Positions 34,398 through 43,593 of a stretch of 64,000 nt of DNA are shown one piece after another. Made by a program: the position numbers and the translations under genes. Under the pieces are notes generated by a model. It was not told the DNA's origin and did no database searches. It worked only from the letters and a program-made list of their open reading frames with translations. The DNA comes from JANQGG01 sp964642175 (GTDB taxonomy: Bacteria > Bacteroidota > Chlorobiia > Chlorobiales > Chloroherpetonaceae): positions 124,001-188,000 of the forward strand of contig CAZXOK010000004.1 in NCBI GenBank assembly GCA_964642175.1. Direction: 5' to 3'. Numbering within the stretch: the first letter of the stretch is position 1; every line of letters begins with the position of its first letter.

Positions 34398-35519
34398 ATG
34401 GTCATCAATAAACCCAAAATAGAATTGATTCCCTCAACACACCGTGATCTATTAATTGTAGAGTTTAAGTTTGAATACGACACAGACCTCATTTCAAAAA
34501 TCAAGAAAATTGAGGGAATCACCTGGAGCCAATCTAAAAGAACCTGGTATATTCCAATAGAAAAGTTCAACCTGCATCAGGTTTTTGAGCATCTTAAAGC
34601 CGTTGCCTATTTGGATTATTCCTTGCTTAAACAAGAGAAGCCTGATAGACCTGAGCCTCTATCACCTAAACCTCAATTAAAACCGGATGTCATAATACCT
34701 GAAGCCTACATTAATCTATTGGTTCAAAAACGCTATTCCCTGAATACGCAAAAAATCTATATCAGCTATTTCAGTGATTTTATGAGAGCCTTCAAACAGA
34801 GAAAATTTGAGTCGATCACCAAAGAAGAGATCAATGCGTATATCCTGAAATTGATTAAAGAGAATAACATTTCTTCAAGCCAGCAAAACCAGCGCATTAA
34901 TGCCATCAAATTTTATTATGAAAAAGTACTGGGCAATCCAAAAACAACCTATGATATTAAGAGGCCAAGGAAGGAGAGAATACTGCCTGATATTTTAAGT
35001 AAAAGTGAGATAAAATTAATTTTAGATTCTACAGCAAATAAAAAACACAAAGCCATCATTTCATTAATATATGCATGCGGATTAAGACGAAGTGAATTGA
35101 TCAACTTAGAGATCAAAAATATAGATTCAAAAAGAATGGTTATAAAAATCATAGGTGGAAAAGGAAAAAAAGATAGATATGTTCAATTACCGGCAGTTTT
35201 GTTATCGTTACTGAAAGATTATTACAAAATCTACAAACCAAAAATTTATATGTTTGAAGGAATTGATGGCAATCAATATTCTGCCGAGAGTGTGCTTAAA
35301 ATTATAAAACGTGCTGCATTAAAAGCCGGTATTAAAAAGCGGGTTTATCCTCATATTCTTCGGCATAGTTATGCTACACATCAATTAGAGCAAGGAATAG
35401 ATATTAGATATATTCAACAATGGTTAGGCCATGAAAGTATAAAAACGACAGAGCGCTATACGCATGTTTCAGAGCAACATATCAATAATTTCAAAAACCC
35501 AATTGATGATTTAATCTGA
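34398..35519 (+). CDS. tyrosine recombinase with extra N-terminal domain
   Basis: A 373-residue site-specific recombinase. Residues about 1-75 form an additional domain (HRDLLIVEF..., ITWSQSKRTWYIP) resembling the HARP-like module. Residues 100-180 are the SAM-like core-binding domain (YSLNTQKIYISYFSDF). The catalytic domain carries Arg230 in CGLRRSEL, Lys near 257 in GGKGKKDR, HILRHS (His319, Arg322), His345 in LGHES and the nucleophile Tyr354 in TERYTHVS, so all active residues are present. The extra helix between patches II and III that marks IntI is not evident. It is followed by an attI-like site and a row of bounded modules. Confidence 0.92.
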   Translation: MVINKPKIELIPSTHRDLLIVEFKFEYDTDLISKIKKIEGITWSQSKRTWYIPIEKFNLHQVFEHLKAVAYLDYSLLKQEKPDRPEPLSPKPQLKPDVIIPEAYINLLVQKRYSLNTQKIYISYFSDFMRAFKQRKFESITKEEINAYILKLIKENNISSSQQNQRINAIKFYYEKVLGNPKTTYDIKRPRKERILPDILSKSEIKLILDSTANKKHKAIISLIYACGLRRSELINLEIKNIDSKRMVIKIIGGKGKKDRYVQLPAVLLSLLKDYYKIYKPKIYMFEGIDGNQYSAESVLKIIKRAALKAGIKKRVYPHILRHSYATHQLEQGIDIRYIQQWLGHESIKTTERYTHVSEQHINNFKNPIDDLI

Positions 35520-35576
35520 TATTTGTCCGGTTATTCCTTAAATTTGGGGGGTGTATATGTACAAAATAATAGGGAA

Positions 35577-35614
35577 ATAAACGGACATGTCCGTTTATAC
35601 AAACGTTGGCATTA
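35577..35614 (+). other. attI-like site: 22-bp palindrome plus GTTGGCATTA core
   Basis: A perfect 22-bp palindrome (35577-35598; core ACGGACATGTCCGT) is followed by AAACGTTGGCATTA, with GTTGGCATTA at 35605-35614. A half-site TGTCCGGTTAT also occurs at about 35525. GTTGGCATTA reappears inverted at 36590-36599, after the first module gene. The position directly behind the recombinase and ahead of the first module is that of a primary attachment site. Confidence 0.6.
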
Positions 35615-35626
35615 ATTTTGTAGTAA

Positions 35627-36592
35627 ATGAATGAGTTGAGAAATAAATTATACTTTTTATACGGAGAATTAATAAATTTTAACTCTGCGTGTGAGCAAAA
35701 AAAGGAGATAGACTTTTCTTTAGGATTAAATATGGAATTAGACTTTCGTTCTAAAATAATTGAACGTACTAACGACATGTTTTCGGAAAACTTTATTGCT
35801 GCAATTAAGAATATTGAAGAAGGAAATTATTCAAATGACAAATTTTTGAATGAATTATTTGATTCAATATTGAATATATGCCCGTACTATGAAATAATTG
35901 AAAAAATTGATACAGATCAAGTATATGAAATATCAGAGTCTTTCGAATACGAATGTGAATTTATAGAAGAAGTTAGGAAACAACTTGAAATTGGATTTTT
36001 TATTGAATTAATTGATGCAACGCAGTTATTAAATTCATATAACTATTATCTAAATAACAAACCTAAAGAGAATAGAATCAGGATATTCATAAAGGATTTG
36101 ATTGCAGGCATTTATCATCTTGAAGAAGAATTGGACTTGAATGAATTACAAAAAATATATACAGAAAAGAAAAGTGAATCTTTTTTCAGAGATATTATTA
36201 GTTTTTATCTAAAAGGGGCTGGGTATAAGACAATTGCCGAATCAAAGAAAGGAGCAAATAGAATTGACTTAAAAATATTAAAGAGTAGTGATGTTTTTAA
36301 AGTTGAATTTAAAGGTTGGTGGAATAATGACAAAAAAGATATTGTAAATCAGATAAATCAATATCTAACTGATTTTGACGATAATGGTTTTGTGTTTATA
36401 GTTAATGATAAACAAAAAAACATAAAAGATGAATACTTTGAATTAATTGAGAATGATACATCTCATTACATAAAAAATAGTTTAAAGAATGAATTGATTG
36501 ATAATTTTGAATTTTATTGCACAACTCATTATTCAACAGATTCACATGAAAAGAAATTGTATCATTTTGTATTTAATATTTATAAAAACTAA
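35627..36592 (+). CDS. hypothetical protein with C-terminal PD-(D/E)XK nuclease-like motif
   Basis: A 321-residue AT-rich gene. The N-terminal 160 residues are acidic, helical and unrecognised. The C-terminal part has FFRDIISFYLKGAGYKTIAESKKGANRIDLKI followed by FKVEFKGWW: Asp214, then Glu227 and Lys229, in the spacing of a PD-(D/E)XK nuclease core. It is likely a restriction-type nuclease or a defence effector. The start is 13 nt after the GTTGGCATTA core, and its TAA stop forms part of the matching inverted core, so it fills the first module exactly. Confidence 0.75.
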   Translation: MNELRNKLYFLYGELINFNSACEQKKEIDFSLGLNMELDFRSKIIERTNDMFSENFIAAIKNIEEGNYSNDKFLNELFDSILNICPYYEIIEKIDTDQVYEISESFEYECEFIEEVRKQLEIGFFIELIDATQLLNSYNYYLNNKPKENRIRIFIKDLIAGIYHLEEELDLNELQKIYTEKKSESFFRDIISFYLKGAGYKTIAESKKGANRIDLKILKSSDVFKVEFKGWWNNDKKDIVNQINQYLTDFDDNGFVFIVNDKQKNIKDEYFELIENDTSHYIKNSLKNELIDNFEFYCTTHYSTDSHEKKLYHFVFNIYKN

Positions 36593-36722
36593 TGCCAACA
36601 ATGTGTATAATTCATAAGGGTTTCAGCGGTTTTCGAGCGTTTGGTTCCCGATTCAGCGTTCTTGTCAGTGGACAGATACGTAGCCCGAAAACCCAGCCGT
36701 TTCATATTGTCAAACGTTGTGC
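36590..36722 (+). repeat. attC-like element 1
   Basis: Begins with TAATGCCAAC (36590-36599, the inverse of the core before the gene) and ends with GTTGTGC (36716-36722). The arms 36618-36638 and 36683-36705 share GGTTTTCG/CGAAAACC and can fold into an imperfect hairpin. It shares CATAAGGG (36613-36620) with element 4 and CGAGCG (36634-36639) with element 2. Confidence 0.6.
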
Positions 36723-36747
36723 AACATGCTGAAAAAGCCAACGCGCA

Positions 36748-36833
36748 AACAGGCACATTTGGTTTTTGCCGACACACACTTGCCCTGAGCTTGCCGAAGG
36801 GAGTCAAACGCTGAAAAACCAAAAGAGCCTGTT
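36748..36833 (+). repeat. second structured repeat before the restriction operon
   Basis: Arm 36748-36767 (AACAGGC, then TTTGGTTTTT) pairs with 36814-36833 at 18 of 20 positions. The loop holds CCCTGAGCTTGCCGAAGGG (from about 36783). AAAAGAGCC and AGC.CAGCGCACAGAC here recur near 43305-43325 behind the restriction operon, so the operon is flanked by related sequence. Confidence 0.55.
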
Positions 36834-36906
36834 TTTAGCCAGCGCACAGACGAAGAAACGGAATGAAAAAATTAGATTTGAACATTAAAAAACTGAGACA
36901 ACATAG

Positions 36907-38853
36907 ATGAAACTTTTTGAGGCGCTAGAGCAACAACTAAAGAAAGAACCCAACTTCGTGACTGATGACGGAGAACTGAAAAAATGGGTGGTGCTGAACA
37001 AAGCACAGAATTTTGATGAAGAACTGATTGGGTTACTGCTTAACAATGGCGACTTGAAAGCGAAGTTTTTTATGAAGGTGAAAGGCGCTTTGGTATTTAA
37101 CCAAAATCTGTTCAGTCAATTCTTGGAGCAGAAGAACTACTTGAATGACAGCTATACCCAATACAAAAACAAAGTTGGTCTAACCATAGATGGCAAATAC
37201 CTGAAACAACGAAATGAAGTGGCTTTGGTGTGGCCATTTAAAGACTGCATTCTCGAAGGCGGACAAAGCCGTGAAGAACAAAATCGTGAAGAAATATTCT
37301 TTAATGAAGTGTTGGCACAGGATGAAATTACTCAGCTGCTTGAACCCAAAGTTTTAACCAACGCCAAGCGTTTTGACAAAGACGGAGAAAAACTATTTAA
37401 CGGCTTTAACCGAGATGCTGAGCTAAACAAGAAACGGGGATTGCCAGAAGATACAATTACGGACAACCTTATTATTAAAGGCAATAACCTTTTGGCTTTA
37501 CATACCCTTAAGGCAGAGTTTGCCGGAAAGGTAAAGTTGGTTTATATAGACCCGCCATACAATACGGGTGGTGATAAAAATATATTTTCTTATAACAATT
37601 CATTCAATCATTCAACGTGGCTAACTTTCATGAAAAACAGATTAGTTGCTGCTCGAAGGTTCTTAACAAACGATGGCTTCATAACCATTGCTATAGACCA
37701 TTATGAGTTATACTATCTTGGAGCTTTGGCCGATGAAGTTTTTGGTCGCGAGAATAGAATAGCTATTGTTACAGTTGTTCATAATCCTAAAGGCAGAAAT
37801 CAGGCTAAATTCTTTTCTGAAAACAGTGAATATCTTTTAGTCTATGCAAAGAATATAGAGCAGTCAAAGTTCAATCAAGTTGCAATAGACAAGGAAGTGC
37901 TTGAAAGCTTTAACCTTGAAGATGAGAAGGGGAAATTTCGTTATGAACCTTATATTCGTGCAAGAACTGTGTGGTCAAGGGAAAACCGTCCAAAAAATTG
38001 GTATCCAATTTATGTTAGTAAGGATTTAAAAGACATCACGTCTGAGAAGAAAGACGGGTATTATGAACTTTTCCCCCGCACAAATTCAGGCGATTTTGCT
38101 TGGAAAAATATTAAAAAAACTTTTGATGAGTTAAACGTCGGTGAATACTTCAAAGCCGAAAAGGAAGATGACAAAATTATCTTATACCATAAATATTACG
38201 AGCAACAGGTATTAAAGAATGTTTGGACTGATAAGAAGTATCAATCAGAATTTCATGGAACCAACCTTCTTAAAAGGTTAGTTGGAAAAAACAACTTTAG
38301 TTACCCAAAATCTTTATTTGCAGTTATTGATGTTTTAAAGATAATGTCAAGTCCAGGGGATGTAGTAATGGATTTTTTTGGTGGAAGTGGAACTACAATG
38401 CATGCTGCTCTTGAATTAGGCGAAAGTGAGAATATTCTAAAAAGACAATTCATTCTAGTGGAGCAATTGCAGGAACATATTGATATCCTCTTAAAAAGGG
38501 GAGAGAAAATAATAGAAAATAGTTCCGATTATTTTATTTATCTCGAACTCAAAAAGTACAACCAAACTTTTATCGACCAAGTCCAAGAAGCAAAAGACAC
38601 CAAAACACTTTTGAACATTTGGAAGCAAATGAAAGCCAAAAGCTTCATGAATTACAACGTGGATATTAAGGAACAGGAAAATCATTTGGAAGAATTCAAG
38701 GCGGATTCGCTCGAAAATCAAAAACAACTTTTGCTCAAGCTGCTTGACTTAAATCAGCTTTACGTTAACCTTTCTTCACTTAACGACAAAGACTTTGAAT
38801 GCACGGATGAAGAAAAGGCAGTAACCAAGGATTTTTACCAAATCAAAGGCTGA
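36907..38853 (+). CDS. mod: type III restriction-modification DNA methyltransferase (Mod)
   Basis: A 648-residue N6-adenine methyltransferase of the beta class. The catalytic DPPYNTG starts at residue 215 and the SAM-binding FFGGSGTT near 489, in the motif IV-before-I order typical of Mod. VTVVHNPKGRNQAKFFSENSEYLLVYAKN is typical of type III or related enzymes. The variable region between (about 250-450) would specify the recognised sequence. First gene of a compact operon (4-nt gap to dinD). Confidence 0.92.
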   Translation: MKLFEALEQQLKKEPNFVTDDGELKKWVVLNKAQNFDEELIGLLLNNGDLKAKFFMKVKGALVFNQNLFSQFLEQKNYLNDSYTQYKNKVGLTIDGKYLKQRNEVALVWPFKDCILEGGQSREEQNREEIFFNEVLAQDEITQLLEPKVLTNAKRFDKDGEKLFNGFNRDAELNKKRGLPEDTITDNLIIKGNNLLALHTLKAEFAGKVKLVYIDPPYNTGGDKNIFSYNNSFNHSTWLTFMKNRLVAARRFLTNDGFITIAIDHYELYYLGALADEVFGRENRIAIVTVVHNPKGRNQAKFFSENSEYLLVYAKNIEQSKFNQVAIDKEVLESFNLEDEKGKFRYEPYIRARTVWSRENRPKNWYPIYVSKDLKDITSEKKDGYYELFPRTNSGDFAWKNIKKTFDELNVGEYFKAEKEDDKIILYHKYYEQQVLKNVWTDKKYQSEFHGTNLLKRLVGKNNFSYPKSLFAVIDVLKIMSSPGDVVMDFFGGSGTTMHAALELGESENILKRQFILVEQLQEHIDILLKRGEKIIENSSDYFIYLELKKYNQTFIDQVQEAKDTKTLLNIWKQMKAKSFMNYNVDIKEQENHLEEFKADSLENQKQLLLKLLDLNQLYVNLSSLNDKDFECTDEEKAVTKDFYQIKG

Positions 38854-38857
38854 AAAG

Positions 38858-39715
38858 ATGAAGAAAGAAGTTATATCGGCACTCACCGCTACTTTTGAGG
38901 AGCATGTAAACTATACGGAGCAAGGCATTGAGTTTTGGTTTGCCCGTGATCTTCAACACTTGCTGGGCTACACCAAATGGGATAACTTTTTAAGAGTCGT
39001 CAACAAGGCAAAAACTTCCTGTGAGGCATCGGGCAACAAGATTATAGACCATTTTGCCGAGGTCGGGAAAATGGTCACTTTGGGCTCGGGTTCTCAACGT
39101 GAAATTCAGGATTTCATGCTTACACGTTACGCCTGTTACCTAATTGCCCAAAATGGCGACCCTAAGAAAGAGTCTATTGCCTTTGCTCAAAACTATTTTG
39201 CGGTACAAACCCGCAAATTTGAACTTATTGAGCAGCGCATCAAAGATTGGGAGCGGTTGCATGCCAGAACCAAATTATCCTTATCGGAGAAAGAACTCAG
39301 CTCAATTATTTACGAGCATACCGGAAGTGACCGAAACTTTGCTTTGATACGCAGCAAAGGCGATACCGCATTGTTTGGCGGTAAGAATACCAAGCAAATG
39401 AAACAGCAACTCGGTATTCCCGGAAAACGTCCCTTAGCCGATTTTTTACCCACCATTACCATTAAGGCAAAAGACTTTGCCACTGAAATCACCATTTTCA
39501 ATACCAAAGAAAAAGCATTAGGTACGGAAGGCAGTATTTCAACAGAGCATATTACCAATAACAAATCTGTGCGTAAAATTTTACTTGAACGGGGTATAAA
39601 ACCCGAAAACCTGCCGCCTGAAGAAGACATTAAAAAACTGGAAAGGCGTGTAAAAGCAGAGGAAAAGAAATTGGGTAAAAAAGCAGATTCATTGAAAACC
39701 AAAAAGAAAGACTAA
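38858..39715 (+). CDS. dinD: DinD-like protein with Bro-N/antirepressor-type domain
   Basis: A 285-residue protein matching DNA damage-inducible protein D. The N-terminal Bro-N-like domain reads GIEFWFARDLQHLLGYTKWDNFLRVVNKAKTSCE. FMLTRYACYLIAQNGDPKKESIAFAQNYFA, HARTKLSLSEKELSSIIYEHTGSD and TKQMKQQLGI are DinD signatures. The end is a charged Lys-rich helix. DinD inhibits RecA in E. coli; here its place between mod and res suggests a damage-linked or regulatory role in the restriction system, which is inference. Confidence 0.88.
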   Translation: MKKEVISALTATFEEHVNYTEQGIEFWFARDLQHLLGYTKWDNFLRVVNKAKTSCEASGNKIIDHFAEVGKMVTLGSGSQREIQDFMLTRYACYLIAQNGDPKKESIAFAQNYFAVQTRKFELIEQRIKDWERLHARTKLSLSEKELSSIIYEHTGSDRNFALIRSKGDTALFGGKNTKQMKQQLGIPGKRPLADFLPTITIKAKDFATEITIFNTKEKALGTEGSISTEHITNNKSVRKILLERGIKPENLPPEEDIKKLERRVKAEEKKLGKKADSLKTKKKD

Positions 39716-39719
39716 GTAT

Positions 39720-42251
39720 ATGGCATTTCTCTACGAAATATTCAAGCCTTCATTTGTGCGAAATGCTGTTGTTGCGAAAGTAATACCAAACAGTATTTCC
39801 GATAATTTGAAGTATAGTATTCGCCCTTATCAGGAAGAAGCATTTAAACGCTATATCTTTTTAGACGAAGAAGATATAGAAGAGAAGCCTAAAAAGCCAT
39901 TGCACCTGCTCTACAACATGGCCACAGGAAGCGGCAAAACAATGGTGATGGCAGGATTAATCTTGCACCTTTACGAACAAGGCTACCGCAATTTTCTGTT
40001 TTTCGTCAATAGTAACAACATCATTCAAAAGACCAAAGAGAACTTTCTCAATCCGCAGGCTTCAAAGTATTTATTCACAGATAAAATCGTCATTGATGGA
40101 AAAGAAATACTTATTAAAGAAATTGACAACTTTGATGAAGCTGATGACAGAAATATCAATATAAAGTTTGTTTCCATTCAGATGCTTACTTCAGGCTTAC
40201 TACTGAATGTTCGTGAAAACAGCTTGAGCTTTGAGGATTTTGAAGACAAAAAACTGGTTTTGATTGGTGATGAAGCCCACCATAATAATGCTGATGTTTG
40301 GGGCGATTTGGTCGAGAAAATTCATCAAATGAATTTCGAGAACATTCTTTTGGAGTTTACCGCAACCTTAGACTATGAAAGCCAAAATATTGTCGAAAAA
40401 TACCAAGATAAGGTTATTTACAAATACGACCTGGCGGAGTTTCGACGAGATAAGTATTCTAAAGAGATTAACTTGATACGCTCACAATACGATGAGCAGG
40501 AAAGAATTATTCAAGCCTTGATTTTGAATTTGTACCGTCAGGAATTGGCAACTTCTAACAATGTCAACCTAAAGCCTGTCATACTTTTCAAGGCAAAACG
40601 CACCATTGCCGAATCAGAACAGAACATAGCCAATTTTCATAAGCTTGTTGAGAACTTCTCAATTGCACAAATCGAAAAGATCAAAAGAACTTCCACCGTT
40701 GGCATTGTTCAAAAGGCGTTTGAGTTTTTTGAAACCAACGGCATTTCAGAAGCGGAAATGGTAAAACGGATTCAAACCAATTTCAGAGAAGAAAACTGCC
40801 TGAGTGCCAACAATGACAAGGAAGCGGAAAAGAATCAGATCCTGCTCAACACACTTGAAGATGAGAACAACCCGATACGAGCCATTTTTGCCGTTCAAAA
40901 GCTTAATGAAGGTTGGGACGTATTGAACCTTTTCGATATTGTCCGCCTTTACGATGGTCGAGATGGACGCGAAGGGAAACCAGGAAAAACCACTTTATCA
41001 GAAGCCCAGTTAATTGGCCGTGGAGCAAGATACTATCCGTTCACGATTGAAGATGGTCAGGACAAATTCACAAGAAAATATGACGATGACGTTTCCATTG
41101 ATTTGAAAACGTTAGAAGAACTGTATTACCACACCAAAGAAGACAGTAAGTACATTTCTGAATTGAAGAAAGCCCTTGTTGATTCAGGCATTTATGAAGA
41201 TGATGAAAATTTGGTAAAGAAGCAGCTTACTTTAAAATTCGACTTTAAGGAAACAGGCTTTTACCGAGACGGACAAGTTTTCTTCAATAAAAAAGTACCT
41301 AAGAACTTTGACAACGTAAAATCGTTCGCTGACTTGGGAGTAGCAAAACAAAATCATCGTCATACACTTTCATCAGGAGTTGGTAGGATGTCGAGTGCAT
41401 TCTTTGAAATGGAAAACTCCACATCTAACGAAGAAGTAATAAAATCACGAGATATAATACTGAGCGAAATCCCGAAACATACCATAAGATTTGCTTTAAG
41501 CCAGTTTCCATTTTTCCATTTCGACCATTTGACCAAATTCTTTCCAAACATAGAATCTCTTTCGGGATTTATCGATAGCAAAGATTATTTAGCAGGCTTA
41601 GAAATAACTTTTCGTGGAACCCCAGACCGAGTTAAGAGCATCACCAACTTTGATTATTTACAGGCTGTAAATGAACTTCTTCAAACTATCGAATCGGAAA
41701 TCAAAGACAGCTCTACAGAATACGAAGGCTCTGACTACATCAAAAAACCTGTTCATGAAGTTTTCAAAGACAAAGAAATACGAGTGAATAAATATGATGA
41801 ACGTGCCAACGGACAAGAAGATTTGGTAGCCAACGAACCGTGGTATGTTTACAATGCCAACTACGGAACATCAGAAGAAAAGCAGTTCGTTGAACTCTTT
41901 GCCAGACGCTTTAAAGGACTGAATCAAAAGTTTGAGAACATCTACCTGATTCGTAATGAGCGAGAATTAAAAATCTACGATAAGCAAGGACGAGCCTTCG
42001 AACCTGACTTCCTTTTGTTCTGTAAACAGCGAGATGGCGATCAATTGACTTTTCAAGTTTTCATAGAACCAAAAGGAAACGGCTTTATCGCTAAAGACAA
42101 GTGGAAAGAAGACTTTTTGGAAGAAATTCGGACTGAAAAGAAAACCATCGAAATACATACAGACAAGTATTTAATAACAGCGGTTCCGTTCTATAATTAT
42201 GCAAATGAGAATGAGTTCAAAGAAACCTTTGATAAGGTACTGAATGATTAA
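39720..42251 (+). CDS. res: type III restriction enzyme Res subunit
   Basis: An 843-residue superfamily 2 helicase-nuclease. Walker A MATGSGKT is near residues 67-74 and the DEAH box at 184-187 (GDEAHHNNAD). LNEGWDVLNLFDIVRL and LIGRGARYYPF are the later helicase motifs. The C-terminal endonuclease core is FEPDFLLF (from about 761) with IEPKGNG (Glu783, Lys785). All key residues appear intact, so the enzyme is probably functional with Mod. Separated by 4 nt from dinD and 3 nt from the DUF3644 gene. Confidence 0.93.
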   Translation: MAFLYEIFKPSFVRNAVVAKVIPNSISDNLKYSIRPYQEEAFKRYIFLDEEDIEEKPKKPLHLLYNMATGSGKTMVMAGLILHLYEQGYRNFLFFVNSNNIIQKTKENFLNPQASKYLFTDKIVIDGKEILIKEIDNFDEADDRNINIKFVSIQMLTSGLLLNVRENSLSFEDFEDKKLVLIGDEAHHNNADVWGDLVEKIHQMNFENILLEFTATLDYESQNIVEKYQDKVIYKYDLAEFRRDKYSKEINLIRSQYDEQERIIQALILNLYRQELATSNNVNLKPVILFKAKRTIAESEQNIANFHKLVENFSIAQIEKIKRTSTVGIVQKAFEFFETNGISEAEMVKRIQTNFREENCLSANNDKEAEKNQILLNTLEDENNPIRAIFAVQKLNEGWDVLNLFDIVRLYDGRDGREGKPGKTTLSEAQLIGRGARYYPFTIEDGQDKFTRKYDDDVSIDLKTLEELYYHTKEDSKYISELKKALVDSGIYEDDENLVKKQLTLKFDFKETGFYRDGQVFFNKKVPKNFDNVKSFADLGVAKQNHRHTLSSGVGRMSSAFFEMENSTSNEEVIKSRDIILSEIPKHTIRFALSQFPFFHFDHLTKFFPNIESLSGFIDSKDYLAGLEITFRGTPDRVKSITNFDYLQAVNELLQTIESEIKDSSTEYEGSDYIKKPVHEVFKDKEIRVNKYDERANGQEDLVANEPWYVYNANYGTSEEKQFVELFARRFKGLNQKFENIYLIRNERELKIYDKQGRAFEPDFLLFCKQRDGDQLTFQVFIEPKGNGFIAKDKWKEDFLEEIRTEKKTIEIHTDKYLITAVPFYNYANENEFKETFDKVLND

Positions 42252-42254
42252 CAA

Positions 42255-43264
42255 ATGAAAAAAGAAGTCAAACACCTATACTGCAAAGCAGTTGATTCTT
42301 TGGTTCTGAGTATTGAGTTATTCAACAGACCCAATGATGTAGCTTGCGTGCATGGTGTTTTGATTATGATGGATCATTCATTCGAAATGCTCTTGAAAGC
42401 GTCCATTCTTCATAAAGGGGGTAAAATAAAAGAAAGACGAGCTACACAGACAATTGGTTTTGAATCCTGTGTAAGAAAAGCATTTAGCGATGGAGAGCTT
42501 AAATTTTTAAATGAAGATGAAGTATTAACACTTCAATCTTTAAATGGATTGCGAGATGCCGCGCAACATTACACCTTGGAAATATCTGAACAGCATCTTT
42601 ATTTCCAAGCCCAATCAGGATTAACATTATTTAGAGATATTGTAAGTCGTGTATTTCAAATTGATCTAAAAGAAAACCTTCCTGTTAGAGTTTTACCTTT
42701 ATCAACAACACCACCGACTGATATTCAAGCATTTTTCGCAAATGAAATCAATGACATTAAAAGACTTCTTGGTCCAAACAAACGGAAAGACATAGAAGCT
42801 AAAGAAAAACTTCGTGCTTTGGCTATCATGGAAAATGCAGTGCAAGGAGAGAATACACAACCAACTGACCGTGGCTTTTCCCAGGAGTCTCTACTTTAAA
42901 TTTTACAGCCAATGGATATGGCCCTTCGTTAGATTTGCGAATCACAAGAAAAGAAGGTGTACCAGTTCAAGTGGTTCCAGAAGGATCTCCAGGAGCACAT
43001 GTTGTTGCATTGAAAAGAGTAAATGAATTAGATTACTACAATTTAGGGCGTAATCAATTAGCAAAAAAAGTTGGTCTTACGGGACCAAAGACAAGCGCTG
43101 TAATACATTATTTAGCCCTGAAAGATGACCACGAAAGTTTCAAAAAAATATCAGTTGGAAACACACATCACGATAGATACTCTCAGAAGGCAATTGGTCT
43201 AATAAAAAACGTAATAACTGAAACTCCCATTGCGGAAATTTGGGATAACTATAGAAACCGATAA
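42255..43264 (+). pseudogene. DUF3644 gene broken by a frameshift
   Basis: The first frame (42255-42899) begins with KEVKHLYCKAVDSLVLSIELFNRP... HGVLIMMDHSFEMLLKASIL, the DUF3644 N-terminal half, and ends at 42899. A second frame, open from about 42869, continues the family: STLNFTANGYGPSLDLRIT, GVPVQVVPEGSPGAHVVAL and LAKKVGLTGPKTSAVIHYLAL to a stop at 43264. A single indel near 42866-42872 joins them into about 335 residues. DUF3644 proteins are recurrent passengers near restriction systems. The break may be biological or an assembly error. Confidence 0.78.
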
Positions 43265-43382
43265 AATGCCAACCCTTCGCATCCATACACATTGCCAAGT
43301 CGCTCAAAAGAGCCAACGCACAGACCAAAACTTGTCAAAGAGTATGACTGCCCAAACGCACGGACAGAGAGCGAAGTACAAA

Positions 43383-43520
43383 GCACTAAAACACAACATC
43401 GTATATAAAACATTTGGCAGTCAGTGGGTTATCGAGCGTCTTAGCCCGCTTCAACTTTCTTGTAACTTGACAGGAAAGTACCCCGTAATCCGCCACTACT
43501 CATACACGTAACCGTTAGGA
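43383..43520 (+). repeat. attC-like element 2
   Basis: Starts at GCAC...CACAAC (CACAAC 43392-43397, matching inversely the GTTGTG at 36716) and ends in GTTAGGA (43514-43520). It contains GTATATAAAACAT (43401-43413, identical in element 4) and CGAGCG (43433-43438). A central CAACTTTCTTGTAACTTGACAGGAAAG segment forms the tip of a hairpin. The preceding 43265-43382 holds an AATGCCAACCC copy and AAAAGAGCC sequence like that at 36822, probably an older decayed site. No gene is visible in 43265-43593. Confidence 0.6.
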
Positions 43521-43593
43521 TTCATGCAAAAAACAAACTGCAAACATTGATAATTGTACCATAATTTGTATTTTTGGGACAAATAAAAAGAAT

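Noticed and set aside
34398..35519. Classical IntI integron integrase
   Set aside because: The IntI-specific stretch between patches II and III is not evident and an N-terminal domain foreign to IntI is present; called a tyrosine recombinase of an integron-like system instead.
36589..36822. Minus-strand 77-codon frame over attC-like element 1
   Set aside because: Overlaps structured noncoding repeats on both sides and has no protein character.
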